DNA of 64,000 nucleotides, taken from assembly GCF_014196915.1 (NCBI RefSeq), contig NZ_JACIEP010000005.1:186001-250000 (forward strand), written 5' to 3'. Positions 42,124 to 50,392 of the stretch are shown here, piece after piece. The stretch comes from Dysgonomonas hofstadii (lineage in GTDB: Bacteria > Bacteroidota > Bacteroidia > Bacteroidales > Dysgonomonadaceae). Each line of letters starts with the position of its first letter. Within the stretch, counting starts at the first letter, position 1. Under the pieces are notes generated by a model. It saw only the letters and a program-made list of their open reading frames with translations, was not told the origin of the DNA and made no database searches. Position numbers and translations under genes: made by a program.

Positions 42124-44850
42124 ATGTTCCCCGAAGATATTATCGATGAACCAGAGAATTTAGAGAATGACGAGCCAGTAATAGACGAAGAGTCTGAAGA
42201 TAGTGGTTTCCGTTCCGATTATAAAGTCCCGGTAAAAGACGCAGCTGATAACCAACTACATTTGTCCGGTATGTTTCAGAATTGGTTTCTGGACTATGCC
42301 TCTTATGTTATTCTCGAACGTGCTGTTCCGCATATTGGTGATGGTTTAAAGCCTGTACAACGGCGTATTATGCATTCGATGAAGCGGATGGATGACGGAC
42401 GTTACAATAAGGTTGCTAATATCATTGGACATACCATGCAGTTCCATCCACACGGTGATGCTTCAATTGGCGATGCTTTGGTGCAATTGGGACAAAAAGA
42501 TTTACTTGTTGATACGCAGGGTAACTGGGGGAATGTTTTCACGGGAGACGGTGCGGCCGCTCCCCGTTATATAGAAGCCCGTTTATCTAAGTTTGCTTTA
42601 GAAGTACTTTTCAATCCCAAAACTACCGAATGGAAACCATCGTATGACGGACGAAACAAGGAGCCTGTCACATTACCTGTTAAATTCCCTTTGCTGCTTG
42701 CGCAGGGAGCAGAAGGTATTGCCGTTGGTTTGTCTTCCAAAATATTGCCGCATAACTTTAATGACCTTTGTGATGCCGCTGTTGCTCATTTGCAAGGAGA
42801 AGACTTCACTTTCTATCCCGATTTTCAGACCGGAGGATATATCGATGTAAGTAAATATAACGATGGAGAGCGTGGAGGTTCGGTAAAGGTAAGGGCTAAA
42901 ATTTCGAAGCTTGATAATAAGACACTTGTAATAAGTGACATCCCTTATGGACGTACGTCTTCTTCTGTTGTAGAATCTATACTGAAAGCTAATGATAAAG
43001 GTAAGATCAAAATACGCAAGGTAGATGATATTACAGCCCTGAATGTAGAAATACATGTGCATCTGGCAGCGGGAGTATCTTCCGATAAGACAATCGATGC
43101 ACTTTATGCTTTCACCGATTGTGAGATAAGTATTTCGCCTAACTGCTGTATTATCGAGGATAATAAACCTCACTTCCTCACTGTAAGTGATATACTTCGT
43201 TTTACAACGGATAATACATTGAATCTTCTTCGCCGGGAACTGGAAATACAGAGGAGCGAACTGGAAGAATCTCTTCATTTTTCCTCGCTGGAAAAAATAT
43301 TTATCGAAGAACGTATCTATAAAGATAAGGAGTTTGAGAATGCTGTTGATATGGATGCCGCTGTGGAGCATATCGACAAGCGTCTGGCTAAGTTTGCAAA
43401 ACTGTTTATCCGTGAAGTTACCCGTGATGATATCCTTAAGTTGATGGAAATCAAAATGGGGCGCATCCTTAAATTTAATTCCGATAAGGCCGACGAGTTA
43501 ATAGCAAGATATAAAGAGCAGATAGAGGAAATTAACCATAATATAGAAAACATTGTAGACTACACTATTTCGTGGTATGTGATGCTGAAAGATAAATATG
43601 GTAAAAATTATCCCCGCAAAACAGAGATACGCAGCTTCGATACTATTGAAGCGACTAAAGTAGTAGAAGCCAACGAAAAACTATATATCAACCGTGAAGA
43701 AGGATTTATCGGTACGGCGTTGAAAAAAGACGAATTCGTTTGCAATTGTTCAGATATTGATGATATTATAATCTTCTTCAAAGATGGTAAATATAAGATT
43801 GTAAAGGTGAGTGACAAGATGTTTGTCGGTAAGAATATCCTTTACCTCTATGTTTTCCGACGTAATGATAAACGTACAATATATAACGTTATATATAGAG
43901 ATGGAAAAGGAGGATCGGCCTATATCAAGCGCTTTGCCGTGACTGGCATTACCCGAGATAAGGAATATGATGTTACGCAAGGGAAAGACGGGTCCCGTAT
44001 CCTTTATTTTAGCGCCAATCCGAACGGAGAGGCAGAGACAATCCGTGTGATACTGAAACCCAAACCCCGCCAGAAGATACTTGTCTTTGAAAAGGATTTC
44101 AGCGATATCGTCATCAAAGGCCGTCAATCGATGGGTAATATCCTTACAAAAGCTGAAGTTCATAAGATATCTCTTAAACATAAAGGAGGATCTACGCTAG
44201 GTGGGCGTAAGGTTTGGTTCGATGAAGACGTGCTTCGCCTCAATTATGACGGACGAGGTAAATATCTTGGTGAATTTCAGAGTGATGATCAGATATTAGT
44301 AGTTTTCGGTACAGGAGAATTTTATACATCATCTTTTGAAGTGACCAATCACTATGATGCCGGTATAATCCGTATTGAGAAATTTAATACTCACAAGAAC
44401 TGGACGGCTGTCTTGTACGATGCCGACCAGCAATATATGTATCTGAAACGCTTCAATTTTGAAGCCTCGGCTAAAAAGCAAAACTTCTTGGGAGAGAATC
44501 CCGAATCGAAACTAAAGATACTTACCGATACGGTTTATCCCCGTATTCAGGTGACTTTTGGCGGACGGGATAGTTTCCGTGAGGCTTTGGAGATTGATGC
44601 CGAAGAATTTATAGCAGTAAAAGGATTTAAAGCTAAGGGTAAGCGTTTATCTACGTTTGAAATAGCTGATATTACCGAACTCGAACCGCTTCGTTTCCCT
44701 GAACCGGAAGAAGAGGAAAAGCAATTCGAAGTGCAGATAGATGATGAAGACGATGATGTGGATAATCGTCCCATCTCAGATATTATTGATGAAATAACAG
44801 GACAACAATCACTGTTTAAAGATGGAGATAAGGAGGATAGCGAAGAGTAG
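42124..44850 (+). CDS. parC: DNA topoisomerase IV subunit A
   Basis: 908 residues, type IIA topoisomerase breakage-reunion subunit. The catalytic Tyr149 is in APRYIEARLSKFA; AVPHIGDGLKPVQRRIMHSM (near 62-81) is the typical start of the DNA-gate domain, HPHGDASIGDALVQLGQ (near 103-119) is the quinolone-region helix. After a coiled-coil (about 380-470) comes a C-terminal beta-pinwheel from about 500 with irregular blades rather than the GyrA-box QRRGGKG, which supports ParC over GyrA. It ends in an acidic tail (about 860-908). The downstream DUF3316 gene overlaps its end by 29 bases. parE is not in the window. Confidence 0.9.
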   Translation: MFPEDIIDEPENLENDEPVIDEESEDSGFRSDYKVPVKDAADNQLHLSGMFQNWFLDYASYVILERAVPHIGDGLKPVQRRIMHSMKRMDDGRYNKVANIIGHTMQFHPHGDASIGDALVQLGQKDLLVDTQGNWGNVFTGDGAAAPRYIEARLSKFALEVLFNPKTTEWKPSYDGRNKEPVTLPVKFPLLLAQGAEGIAVGLSSKILPHNFNDLCDAAVAHLQGEDFTFYPDFQTGGYIDVSKYNDGERGGSVKVRAKISKLDNKTLVISDIPYGRTSSSVVESILKANDKGKIKIRKVDDITALNVEIHVHLAAGVSSDKTIDALYAFTDCEISISPNCCIIEDNKPHFLTVSDILRFTTDNTLNLLRRELEIQRSELEESLHFSSLEKIFIEERIYKDKEFENAVDMDAAVEHIDKRLAKFAKLFIREVTRDDILKLMEIKMGRILKFNSDKADELIARYKEQIEEINHNIENIVDYTISWYVMLKDKYGKNYPRKTEIRSFDTIEATKVVEANEKLYINREEGFIGTALKKDEFVCNCSDIDDIIIFFKDGKYKIVKVSDKMFVGKNILYLYVFRRNDKRTIYNVIYRDGKGGSAYIKRFAVTGITRDKEYDVTQGKDGSRILYFSANPNGEAETIRVILKPKPRQKILVFEKDFSDIVIKGRQSMGNILTKAEVHKISLKHKGGSTLGGRKVWFDEDVLRLNYDGRGKYLGEFQSDDQILVVFGTGEFYTSSFEVTNHYDAGIIRIEKFNTHKNWTAVLYDADQQYMYLKRFNFEASAKKQNFLGENPESKLKILTDTVYPRIQVTFGGRDSFREALEIDAEEFIAVKGFKAKGKRLSTFEIADITELEPLRFPEPEEEEKQFEVQIDDEDDDVDNRPISDIIDEITGQQSLFKDGDKEDSEE

Positions 44851-45769
44851 TAAATATCTATTCTTGTTTATAGGATTATTCGTATTGAACGGTATTCTTG
44901 CTCAGAATATTTCTGAAAAAGAATATTCTCTCGATTCAGTGTTGATTCAAGGGGATGTTGTACTTCAAAAAAGGACGATTATTATCGATGACTCTTCATT
45001 AGCAATTCCTATTCCTGAGCCACCTTTAACAACCAACAATACTTTTTCTGCGGCTGCCGGTTTTGCCAATATGTACGATACATATTTATCGCCTTTAGAA
45101 TATAAAGGTGTTAATATAAGGCTGATGTACGAGCAATTGCGCCGCACTACATGGTTCAACTATCGATTTTACAAGCAACAGGTTTTCGAAATAGATTTTG
45201 CAAAAGGAGATAATCCGGCCAAGAATGCTTCTGAATATTGGGGTCTGGTCTCATATCGTTTGGGAGGACATTATCGTTTATATAATACCGATGTGTTCCG
45301 GCTTGGTGTCGGTGGATTCTGGGATATAAATGCCGGAGTACTATATAATGAACGTAACGGAAATAATCCGGCTACAGCACGTGGTTATACTAATCTCAAC
45401 CTGTCGGTACAAGCCTCTTATAAACTGAAATGGTTTGCCGTTCGCTGGCAACTCGATACTCCGTTTATGGGAATGTTATTCTCCCCGAAGTACGGGCAAT
45501 CGTATTATGAAATATCATTAGGTAATACGGTCGATATTGTGAACTTCGCTTCATTTCACAATCAACGGGCTTTACGGAGTTACCTGACAGTGGATATCCC
45601 CGTCAATAAATACACGATAAGAGTAGGTTATCTGGGCTCGTGGTATCAGACTAAGGTGCATAATATCCAGACTCATCATTATACCAATGGTTTTGTAATA
45701 GGATTCCCTATGGAGGGAGTAAAGAAACCTAGAGAGAAAGCCAACAATAATTACTGGGATGGATATTAA
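44822..45769 (+). CDS. DUF3316 protein
   Basis: 315 residues with a signal peptide (about 11-27, ending LAQ). It is a beta-rich protein; WGLVSYRLGGHYRLYNTDVFRLGVGGFWDINAG and the later NGNNPATARG and SPKYGQSYYEISLGN blocks identify DUF3316. The terminal residues are YWDGY. It overlaps parC by 29 bases, so its start is inside the parC tail. The location (outer-membrane-like barrel or periplasm) is inferred. Its last 18 bases recur 448 bases downstream. Confidence 0.8.
   Translation: MEIRRIAKSSKYLFLFIGLFVLNGILAQNISEKEYSLDSVLIQGDVVLQKRTIIIDDSSLAIPIPEPPLTTNNTFSAAAGFANMYDTYLSPLEYKGVNIRLMYEQLRRTTWFNYRFYKQQVFEIDFAKGDNPAKNASEYWGLVSYRLGGHYRLYNTDVFRLGVGGFWDINAGVLYNERNGNNPATARGYTNLNLSVQASYKLKWFAVRWQLDTPFMGMLFSPKYGQSYYEISLGNTVDIVNFASFHNQRALRSYLTVDIPVNKYTIRVGYLGSWYQTKVHNIQTHHYTNGFVIGFPMEGVKKPREKANNNYWDGY
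45751..45768 (+). repeat. 18-bp direct repeat, left copy (DUF3316 tail)
   Basis: TTACTGGGATGGATATTA encodes the last residues of DUF3316 (YWDGY) and includes the ATG (45759) of the next ORF. It matches 46199-46216 in 17 of 18 bases. Confidence 0.85.
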
Positions 45770-46127
45770 TAGAATAAACAAAGAAGAAGTTCTTAATATT
45801 CTAAATATCCATAAAGTGCCGGATGTTGATGCGGATTCAATATATAATGTGAAACGATATTTTACAAAACTGCATAAGCAGGAATTAATCAATCAAATAC
45901 ATTCTGTTTGTGAGAAAAGGTTATATTTCTTATTAGAACTTTTTGGATCAGACGATATTGAATACATTGATGAAGATAATGATCAATTGTTGAGAGCCAA
46001 TTTATTAACGCTATATTCTTTTGAGGTAAATAGTTCTAAATATTATCTTATGTATTCGGTTATTTGGGATACTGAAGATCATGGATTGAAAAAAGAAAGT
46101 ATTGAATTGCTACATAAAGTAAGATAA
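45759..46127 (+). CDS. hypothetical protein, possible inserted gene
   Basis: 122 residues, no signal peptide, mixed charged and helical (HKQELINQIHSVCEKRLYFLLELFG, then an acidic DDIEYIDEDNDQ). No family is recognised. It starts within the last codons of the DUF3316 gene, and the segment it occupies (about 45769-46198) is bounded by near-identical 18-base copies, as if it had been inserted between DUF3316 and the CPBP gene. The base composition is A/T-richer than its neighbours. Confidence 0.6.
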   Translation: MDINRINKEEVLNILNIHKVPDVDADSIYNVKRYFTKLHKQELINQIHSVCEKRLYFLLELFGSDDIEYIDEDNDQLLRANLLTLYSFEVNSSKYYLMYSVIWDTEDHGLKKESIELLHKVR

Positions 46128-46198
46128 AAGGATAATTTGTGTTTAGAAAAATTTACAGTTAGAATAAGGTATTGGAAAATTATAATCGTATCAGAAAA

Positions 46199-46216
46199 TT
46201 ATTGGGATGGATATTA
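46199..46216 (+). repeat. 18-bp direct repeat, right copy (DUF3316 tail remnant)
   Basis: TTATTGGGATGGATATTA. Read in the DUF3316 frame from about 46190 it encodes ENYWDGY and a stop; it also contains the ATG (46207) of the CPBP gene. Confidence 0.85.
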
Positions 46217-46962
46217 AAAAAGAAGCATTAAGGCCGGTTTTCAGATTCCTGACTTATAACTGGAAGTTAGGTTTATTTCTTATTCTTCTGGTCGGTATTC
46301 CTCGTTTTATATTGGTTCTTGATGCCAATGCGTCGTCAGGCGGATATGGTACAGTTTCCATCATATTTCTCATCATGTGGGTGGTTCCTTTTATATTTTT
46401 ATCAAAAGAAGGGAGAAGATATATAGGGATAAAGAAGCCGACTAATTACCTATGGCTTATGGCTTCTTTCTTTATCGGCTTTGTGTTTTGTGTATTGATG
46501 TTTGTCTGTGCTAAGTTTTTATATGCAGATACGATTAATAATAGTTTTGTATATATATCGAGATCATACACTATACCCGGCGATGCACTGGTTGTGAATA
46601 AATTCATGTTCTTTGCCATGTTTTCCCTTGTTGGTATGACTTATAGCCCTATCGGAGAAGAACTTTTTTACCGGGGTGTAGTACATGGAAGTTTTGTAGA
46701 CCAGTTCGGGGAGACAAAAGCATCTATATTTGATAGTCTGGCATTTGCCCTCACGCATTTAGCTCATTTCGGAATAGTTTATAATATGGGAGGTTGGGAG
46801 TTTTTGCCAGTTCCTGCTATTATGTGGGTTGTTGGGATGTTCATCCTCAGCCAGTTGCTTTTCTTATGTAAACAGAAAACAGACTCCATACTTGGCGCTA
46901 TAATTGGGCATGCGGGATATAATGTAGGGATGATGTATGTTATATTTTATCATATATTTTAA
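46207..46962 (+). CDS. CPBP-family intramembrane metalloprotease
   Basis: 251 residues with about seven hydrophobic helices. The CPBP/Abi active-site motif is GEELFYRGVVHG (Glu-Glu and Arg, near residue 154), then the second and third motifs ALTHLAHFG (His, near 183) and a late GHAGYNVG (His and Asn, near 240). It is an inner-membrane protease of the CAAX-prenyl-protease-like family; the substrate is unknown. A PNPOx-like gene follows by 5 bases. Confidence 0.87.
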   Translation: MDIKKEALRPVFRFLTYNWKLGLFLILLVGIPRFILVLDANASSGGYGTVSIIFLIMWVVPFIFLSKEGRRYIGIKKPTNYLWLMASFFIGFVFCVLMFVCAKFLYADTINNSFVYISRSYTIPGDALVVNKFMFFAMFSLVGMTYSPIGEELFYRGVVHGSFVDQFGETKASIFDSLAFALTHLAHFGIVYNMGGWEFLPVPAIMWVVGMFILSQLLFLCKQKTDSILGAIIGHAGYNVGMMYVIFYHIF

Positions 46963-46967
46963 TAGAT

Positions 46968-47447
46968 ATGTTTAGAGAAGTTCGTCGCCAAAACAGAATA
47001 TTGGAAGATCAGAACCGTATAGCGGAACTGCTGAAAGATTCAGAGTATGGTTTCCTTTCAGTTGGTATAGAAGAAAATGGTTATGCGTATGGCCTGCCTT
47101 TAAGCTATGCCTATGATGAGGAAAATAATAGCCTTTATTTCCATTGTGCCCCGGAAGGACAGAAGCTGGATTTGATGAAAGAGAATAATAAAGTATCTTT
47201 TTGCGTGGTAGGCGTAACGAAACCTATCGCCAATCAATTCACAACGCTATATGAGAGCGTAATTGTATATGGTAAGGCTGACTTGAATATATCGGATGAA
47301 GAAAAGCGGAAAGCACTAAGGTTGTTAGTAAAGAAATATTCGGCTGGATATGAAGATCTGGGAGAAACTTATATGGCGAAATCGTGGGCTCGTACTTATA
47401 CTTTTAAGATTGAAATTGAGCATATTACAGCAAAAGCAAAATATTGA
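46968..47447 (+). CDS. pyridoxamine 5'-phosphate oxidase-like flavin-binding protein (NimA-like)
   Basis: 159 residues with the split-barrel fold. YGFLSVGIEENGYAYGLPLSYAYDEENNSLYFHCAPEGQKLDLM is the FMN-binding strand pattern (near 25-68); FTTLYESVIVYGKADL (near 100) and a C-terminal helix follow. Nitroimidazole-resistance proteins of Bacteroides belong here, but a drug-resistance role is not shown. It is probably co-transcribed with the CPBP gene. Confidence 0.8.
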   Translation: MFREVRRQNRILEDQNRIAELLKDSEYGFLSVGIEENGYAYGLPLSYAYDEENNSLYFHCAPEGQKLDLMKENNKVSFCVVGVTKPIANQFTTLYESVIVYGKADLNISDEEKRKALRLLVKKYSAGYEDLGETYMAKSWARTYTFKIEIEHITAKAKY

Positions 47448-47547
47448 TAAAATATCACTTTGTACATACGATTTTCGTATAAAGTGACTAGCTTTGCACA
47501 ACTTTTGATAGGAAACTATATTTAATTACACTAATAATTATATTAAA

Positions 47548-48939
47548 TTGTTGATTGTGAGTACATCGGATAAGTCGTACTTTGGTAAAGCAATTCTGTT
47601 TGTTGTTTTATCCATCGCTGTTTTTTTAGTTTTCAAACTTTTGCTGCCAGCCCGTTTATTTCCGGAGCAGGTTGCTGTCAACGATAATATTGTAATGGAT
47701 AGCATGGCGCTTATTGCCCAAAGCGATACAGCGGCATCGATAATTGTACCGGCTAAGGCTGATAGCTTGCAGACCAAAGAAGCAGATGCAGAAGAAATTG
47801 ATGAAAGTTTTGATCCGTCCGTTAGTGTAGAGGGATATCAGAATTTGAAGCAGTTTTATTCGAAACTGTTTGAATTGGAACAATCGAAATCAGGTAATGT
47901 GAGGGTTGCATATTTTGGAGATTCTATGAATGATGGAGACCTGATTGTACAGGATGTCCGGAGCGAGTTCCAGGAGAATTATGGAGGGGAAGGTGTTGGC
48001 TTTGTTGCCGTTTCATCGCTCTCGGCAGGAGCAAGAGGTTCTGTCTCACATCAGTATTCTAAGAACTGGTTTACACAGACTTTTGTGAAAGTAAAGAAAC
48101 CTCAAAAGCCTTTTGGTATAGATGGGCAGGTCTTTTTCGCCAAAGATCCGTCACAGTCGTACTGGGTAAGGTATAAAGCGCAGACACAACCGCATTCGAC
48201 TATGCTGAACAGGCCGACATTATTCTATGGAAGTGCACGCAATCATAATGGATATATAACTATAAAGGCAGATAAGGATTCTGTTTACTCTAAAAGCCTC
48301 GAACCATCCAGCCTTTTGAATACACTAAAGCTGACCGAAGGCGATGTAAAGTCTCTTCAGGTGAATTTTCATAAAGCAGACTCTATACCTATCTATGGTT
48401 TTAACTTTGGTAGTGAAAACGGAGTACATGTCGATAATTTCTCTATCCGTGGTAATTCGGGACTTCCTTTGTCAGTTCTGAATCCATCGTTAATGAATGC
48501 TTTTGACAGGATACTGGGATATGATCTTATTATATTGCATTACGGAGCAAATGTACTTGGTTACGGCTCGCTAAATTATGGCTGGTATGAGCGCAATATG
48601 ACCACAGTGGTAAACAATCTGCGGGAATGCTTCCCTAATGCCGATATATTAATTATCTCAACAGCTGACAAATCAACAAAAATTGAAGGAGTGATGCAGA
48701 CCGATCCGGCTGTCATCCCTTTGGCCAACGCTCAGAAGAACTATGCCCGTAAGACCGGTTCTGGTTTTATAAACCTTTATCAGGTAATGGGGGGCAAAGG
48801 CTCTATGATAACATGGGTAGATAACAGGCTTGCCGGAAAAGATTATACCCATTTCAATGCTTCTGGTTCTAAAAAGATAGCGAAGCTTATTTATAAAGAG
48901 ATAGATAAAGGATACACTAAATATAAAGAAACCAAATAA
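47548..48939 (+). CDS. SGNH hydrolase-type periplasmic protein (O-acetylation partner 1)
   Basis: 463 residues with an N-terminal signal/anchor helix. The start is uncertain: TTG at 47548, TTG at 47551 or GTG at 47557. SGNH blocks are visible: YFGDSMNDGD (catalytic Ser near residue 126), LILHYGANVLGYG (block III near 330) and DYTHFNASG (Asp-His near 432-435). The block between has long beta-like segments. It is the first of three genes (SGNH, LysM-SGNH, MBOAT) that likely move acetyl groups to a cell-envelope polymer; the transferred group and acceptor are inference. Confidence 0.75.
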   Translation: MLIVSTSDKSYFGKAILFVVLSIAVFLVFKLLLPARLFPEQVAVNDNIVMDSMALIAQSDTAASIIVPAKADSLQTKEADAEEIDESFDPSVSVEGYQNLKQFYSKLFELEQSKSGNVRVAYFGDSMNDGDLIVQDVRSEFQENYGGEGVGFVAVSSLSAGARGSVSHQYSKNWFTQTFVKVKKPQKPFGIDGQVFFAKDPSQSYWVRYKAQTQPHSTMLNRPTLFYGSARNHNGYITIKADKDSVYSKSLEPSSLLNTLKLTEGDVKSLQVNFHKADSIPIYGFNFGSENGVHVDNFSIRGNSGLPLSVLNPSLMNAFDRILGYDLIILHYGANVLGYGSLNYGWYERNMTTVVNNLRECFPNADILIISTADKSTKIEGVMQTDPAVIPLANAQKNYARKTGSGFINLYQVMGGKGSMITWVDNRLAGKDYTHFNASGSKKIAKLIYKEIDKGYTKYKETK

Positions 48940-48958
48940 AAAGGAAGGCTGACAGCTA

Positions 48959-50392
48959 ATGACGTTTCAAAAGAAGATTTTACCATTATACTTGTTTTTA
49001 ATTGTACTCTTATTCCCGTTTCCCGGTTTACTGGCTAAAAATATAAAAGACAGCAGAGAGGATGGGAACAATATTTTTGCAAATCAGATATTATTATCAT
49101 CTGTTTTTCAGAAACTATATAATTTGGAAACCAGTAAAAAAGGCAAGATCAATATTGTGCATATCGGAGACTCGCACATACAGGCTGACTTTTTTACCAA
49201 TGCCATCCGGCAAGCCTTGCAGGCGAAGTTTGGTAATGGTGGCTGGGGATTTACTTTTCCATATAGTCTTGTGAAGACGAACGGACCACGTTATGTGAAA
49301 TATGCATGTAATGCCACATGGCAGAGCCAGTTGAATGTTTCGCCAATAGCCGATGTAGGAGTTGGGCTGAGTGGTATAGCCCTATACACCTCGGCAGAAG
49401 ATTTTGTATTGCAATTATATACCGATGACGGAAGTGGCTTCAGTACCGTGAAAATAATCTATCCAACCGAAGAACCTCAATATCAGATGTCGGTGACAGC
49501 CGAACCATTGACAGTAACAGCTACCGGAAGTGTAAGTTCTTCTACGGGATTCAGATATCATCGTATAAGAAGTGGCGAAAGTCTTTCATCTATCGGACGG
49601 AAATACGGTGTTACCGTGGCGCAGATAAAGAGGGCAAACGGTTTGAGGTCGGATATGATCCACCCGAATAAAAATCTGAAAATACCAGTAAAGGGTGGGA
49701 GAACAAAGGTTCAGCCTAAAGTTGTAAAGGCTAATATAGTAAAAGATAGCATAGATTATGTCAATCTGATTTCGAGGCCTTATTTTTCTTCATATACCAG
49801 CGATACGTTGCTGAGTAGGATAACCATACTTCCTGCGCAGAAACAGGCAATGTATAATTTGAATGGTTTTGTTATAGAAAACGATAAACCCGGAGTTATC
49901 TATCACTCCATCGGGGTGAACGGGGCAAAGATAACGGACTATAATAAATACCCGCTGTTTTATAAGCAGTTGCCAATTCTTAATCCCGATCTTATCATAC
50001 TATCTTTTGGGACAAATGAGTCTTTCGGAAAGATCTCGGACTCGGATTATGTGATGCAGTTAAATGAATTTGTCCGTAACATAAAGATTCTCAACCCGAA
50101 TACAGTGGTACTGGTGATGACGCCCCCGCCGTCGATGTTTCGTCGTCGCAGGGTGAATACTTATATATCCGATTATAGCATTGCCCTAATGGGATTGAAA
50201 GATATGCCGGTCTGGGACTTGTATACACGAATGGGCGGTGCCACTGGAATAGGGCCTAAAGGAGCGTATGCAACTAAGATAGCCCGCGATAAAGTGCATT
50301 ATACCAGTAGCGGATATCAGGCACAGGGTGAATTGTTCGCCTCCGATTTTATTGACGCATATAATAACTTTAAGAAACACATAATAAATTGA
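48959..50392 (+). CDS. SGNH hydrolase-type protein with an internal LysM domain
   Basis: 477 residues with a signal peptide. The SGNH motifs are VHIGDSHIQAD (Ser72), LSFGTNESFG (near 350) and DKVHYTSSGY (Asp/His near 443-446). Between the first and second block a complete LysM module is inserted (about 197-242: YHRIRSGESLSSIGRKYGV... IHPNKNLKIPVKG). LysM binds N-acetylglucosamine-containing glycans, so it probably brings the enzyme to peptidoglycan. Its stop overlaps the MBOAT start (TTGA), suggesting coupling. Confidence 0.82.
   Translation: MTFQKKILPLYLFLIVLLFPFPGLLAKNIKDSREDGNNIFANQILLSSVFQKLYNLETSKKGKINIVHIGDSHIQADFFTNAIRQALQAKFGNGGWGFTFPYSLVKTNGPRYVKYACNATWQSQLNVSPIADVGVGLSGIALYTSAEDFVLQLYTDDGSGFSTVKIIYPTEEPQYQMSVTAEPLTVTATGSVSSSTGFRYHRIRSGESLSSIGRKYGVTVAQIKRANGLRSDMIHPNKNLKIPVKGGRTKVQPKVVKANIVKDSIDYVNLISRPYFSSYTSDTLLSRITILPAQKQAMYNLNGFVIENDKPGVIYHSIGVNGAKITDYNKYPLFYKQLPILNPDLIILSFGTNESFGKISDSDYVMQLNEFVRNIKILNPNTVVLVMTPPPSMFRRRRVNTYISDYSIALMGLKDMPVWDLYTRMGGATGIGPKGAYATKIARDKVHYTSSGYQAQGELFASDFIDAYNNFKKHIIN

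Noticed and set aside
42673-43371. 232-residue minus-strand ORF inside parC (also 35226-35900 inside fucO)
   Set aside because: Antisense shadow of a clear enzyme with no start context or recognisable motifs.
47456-47490. Hairpin CACTTT-bulge-ATACG / CGTATAAAGTG after the PNPOx gene
   Set aside because: A four-base bulge and no T-run make it too weak to list as a terminator.
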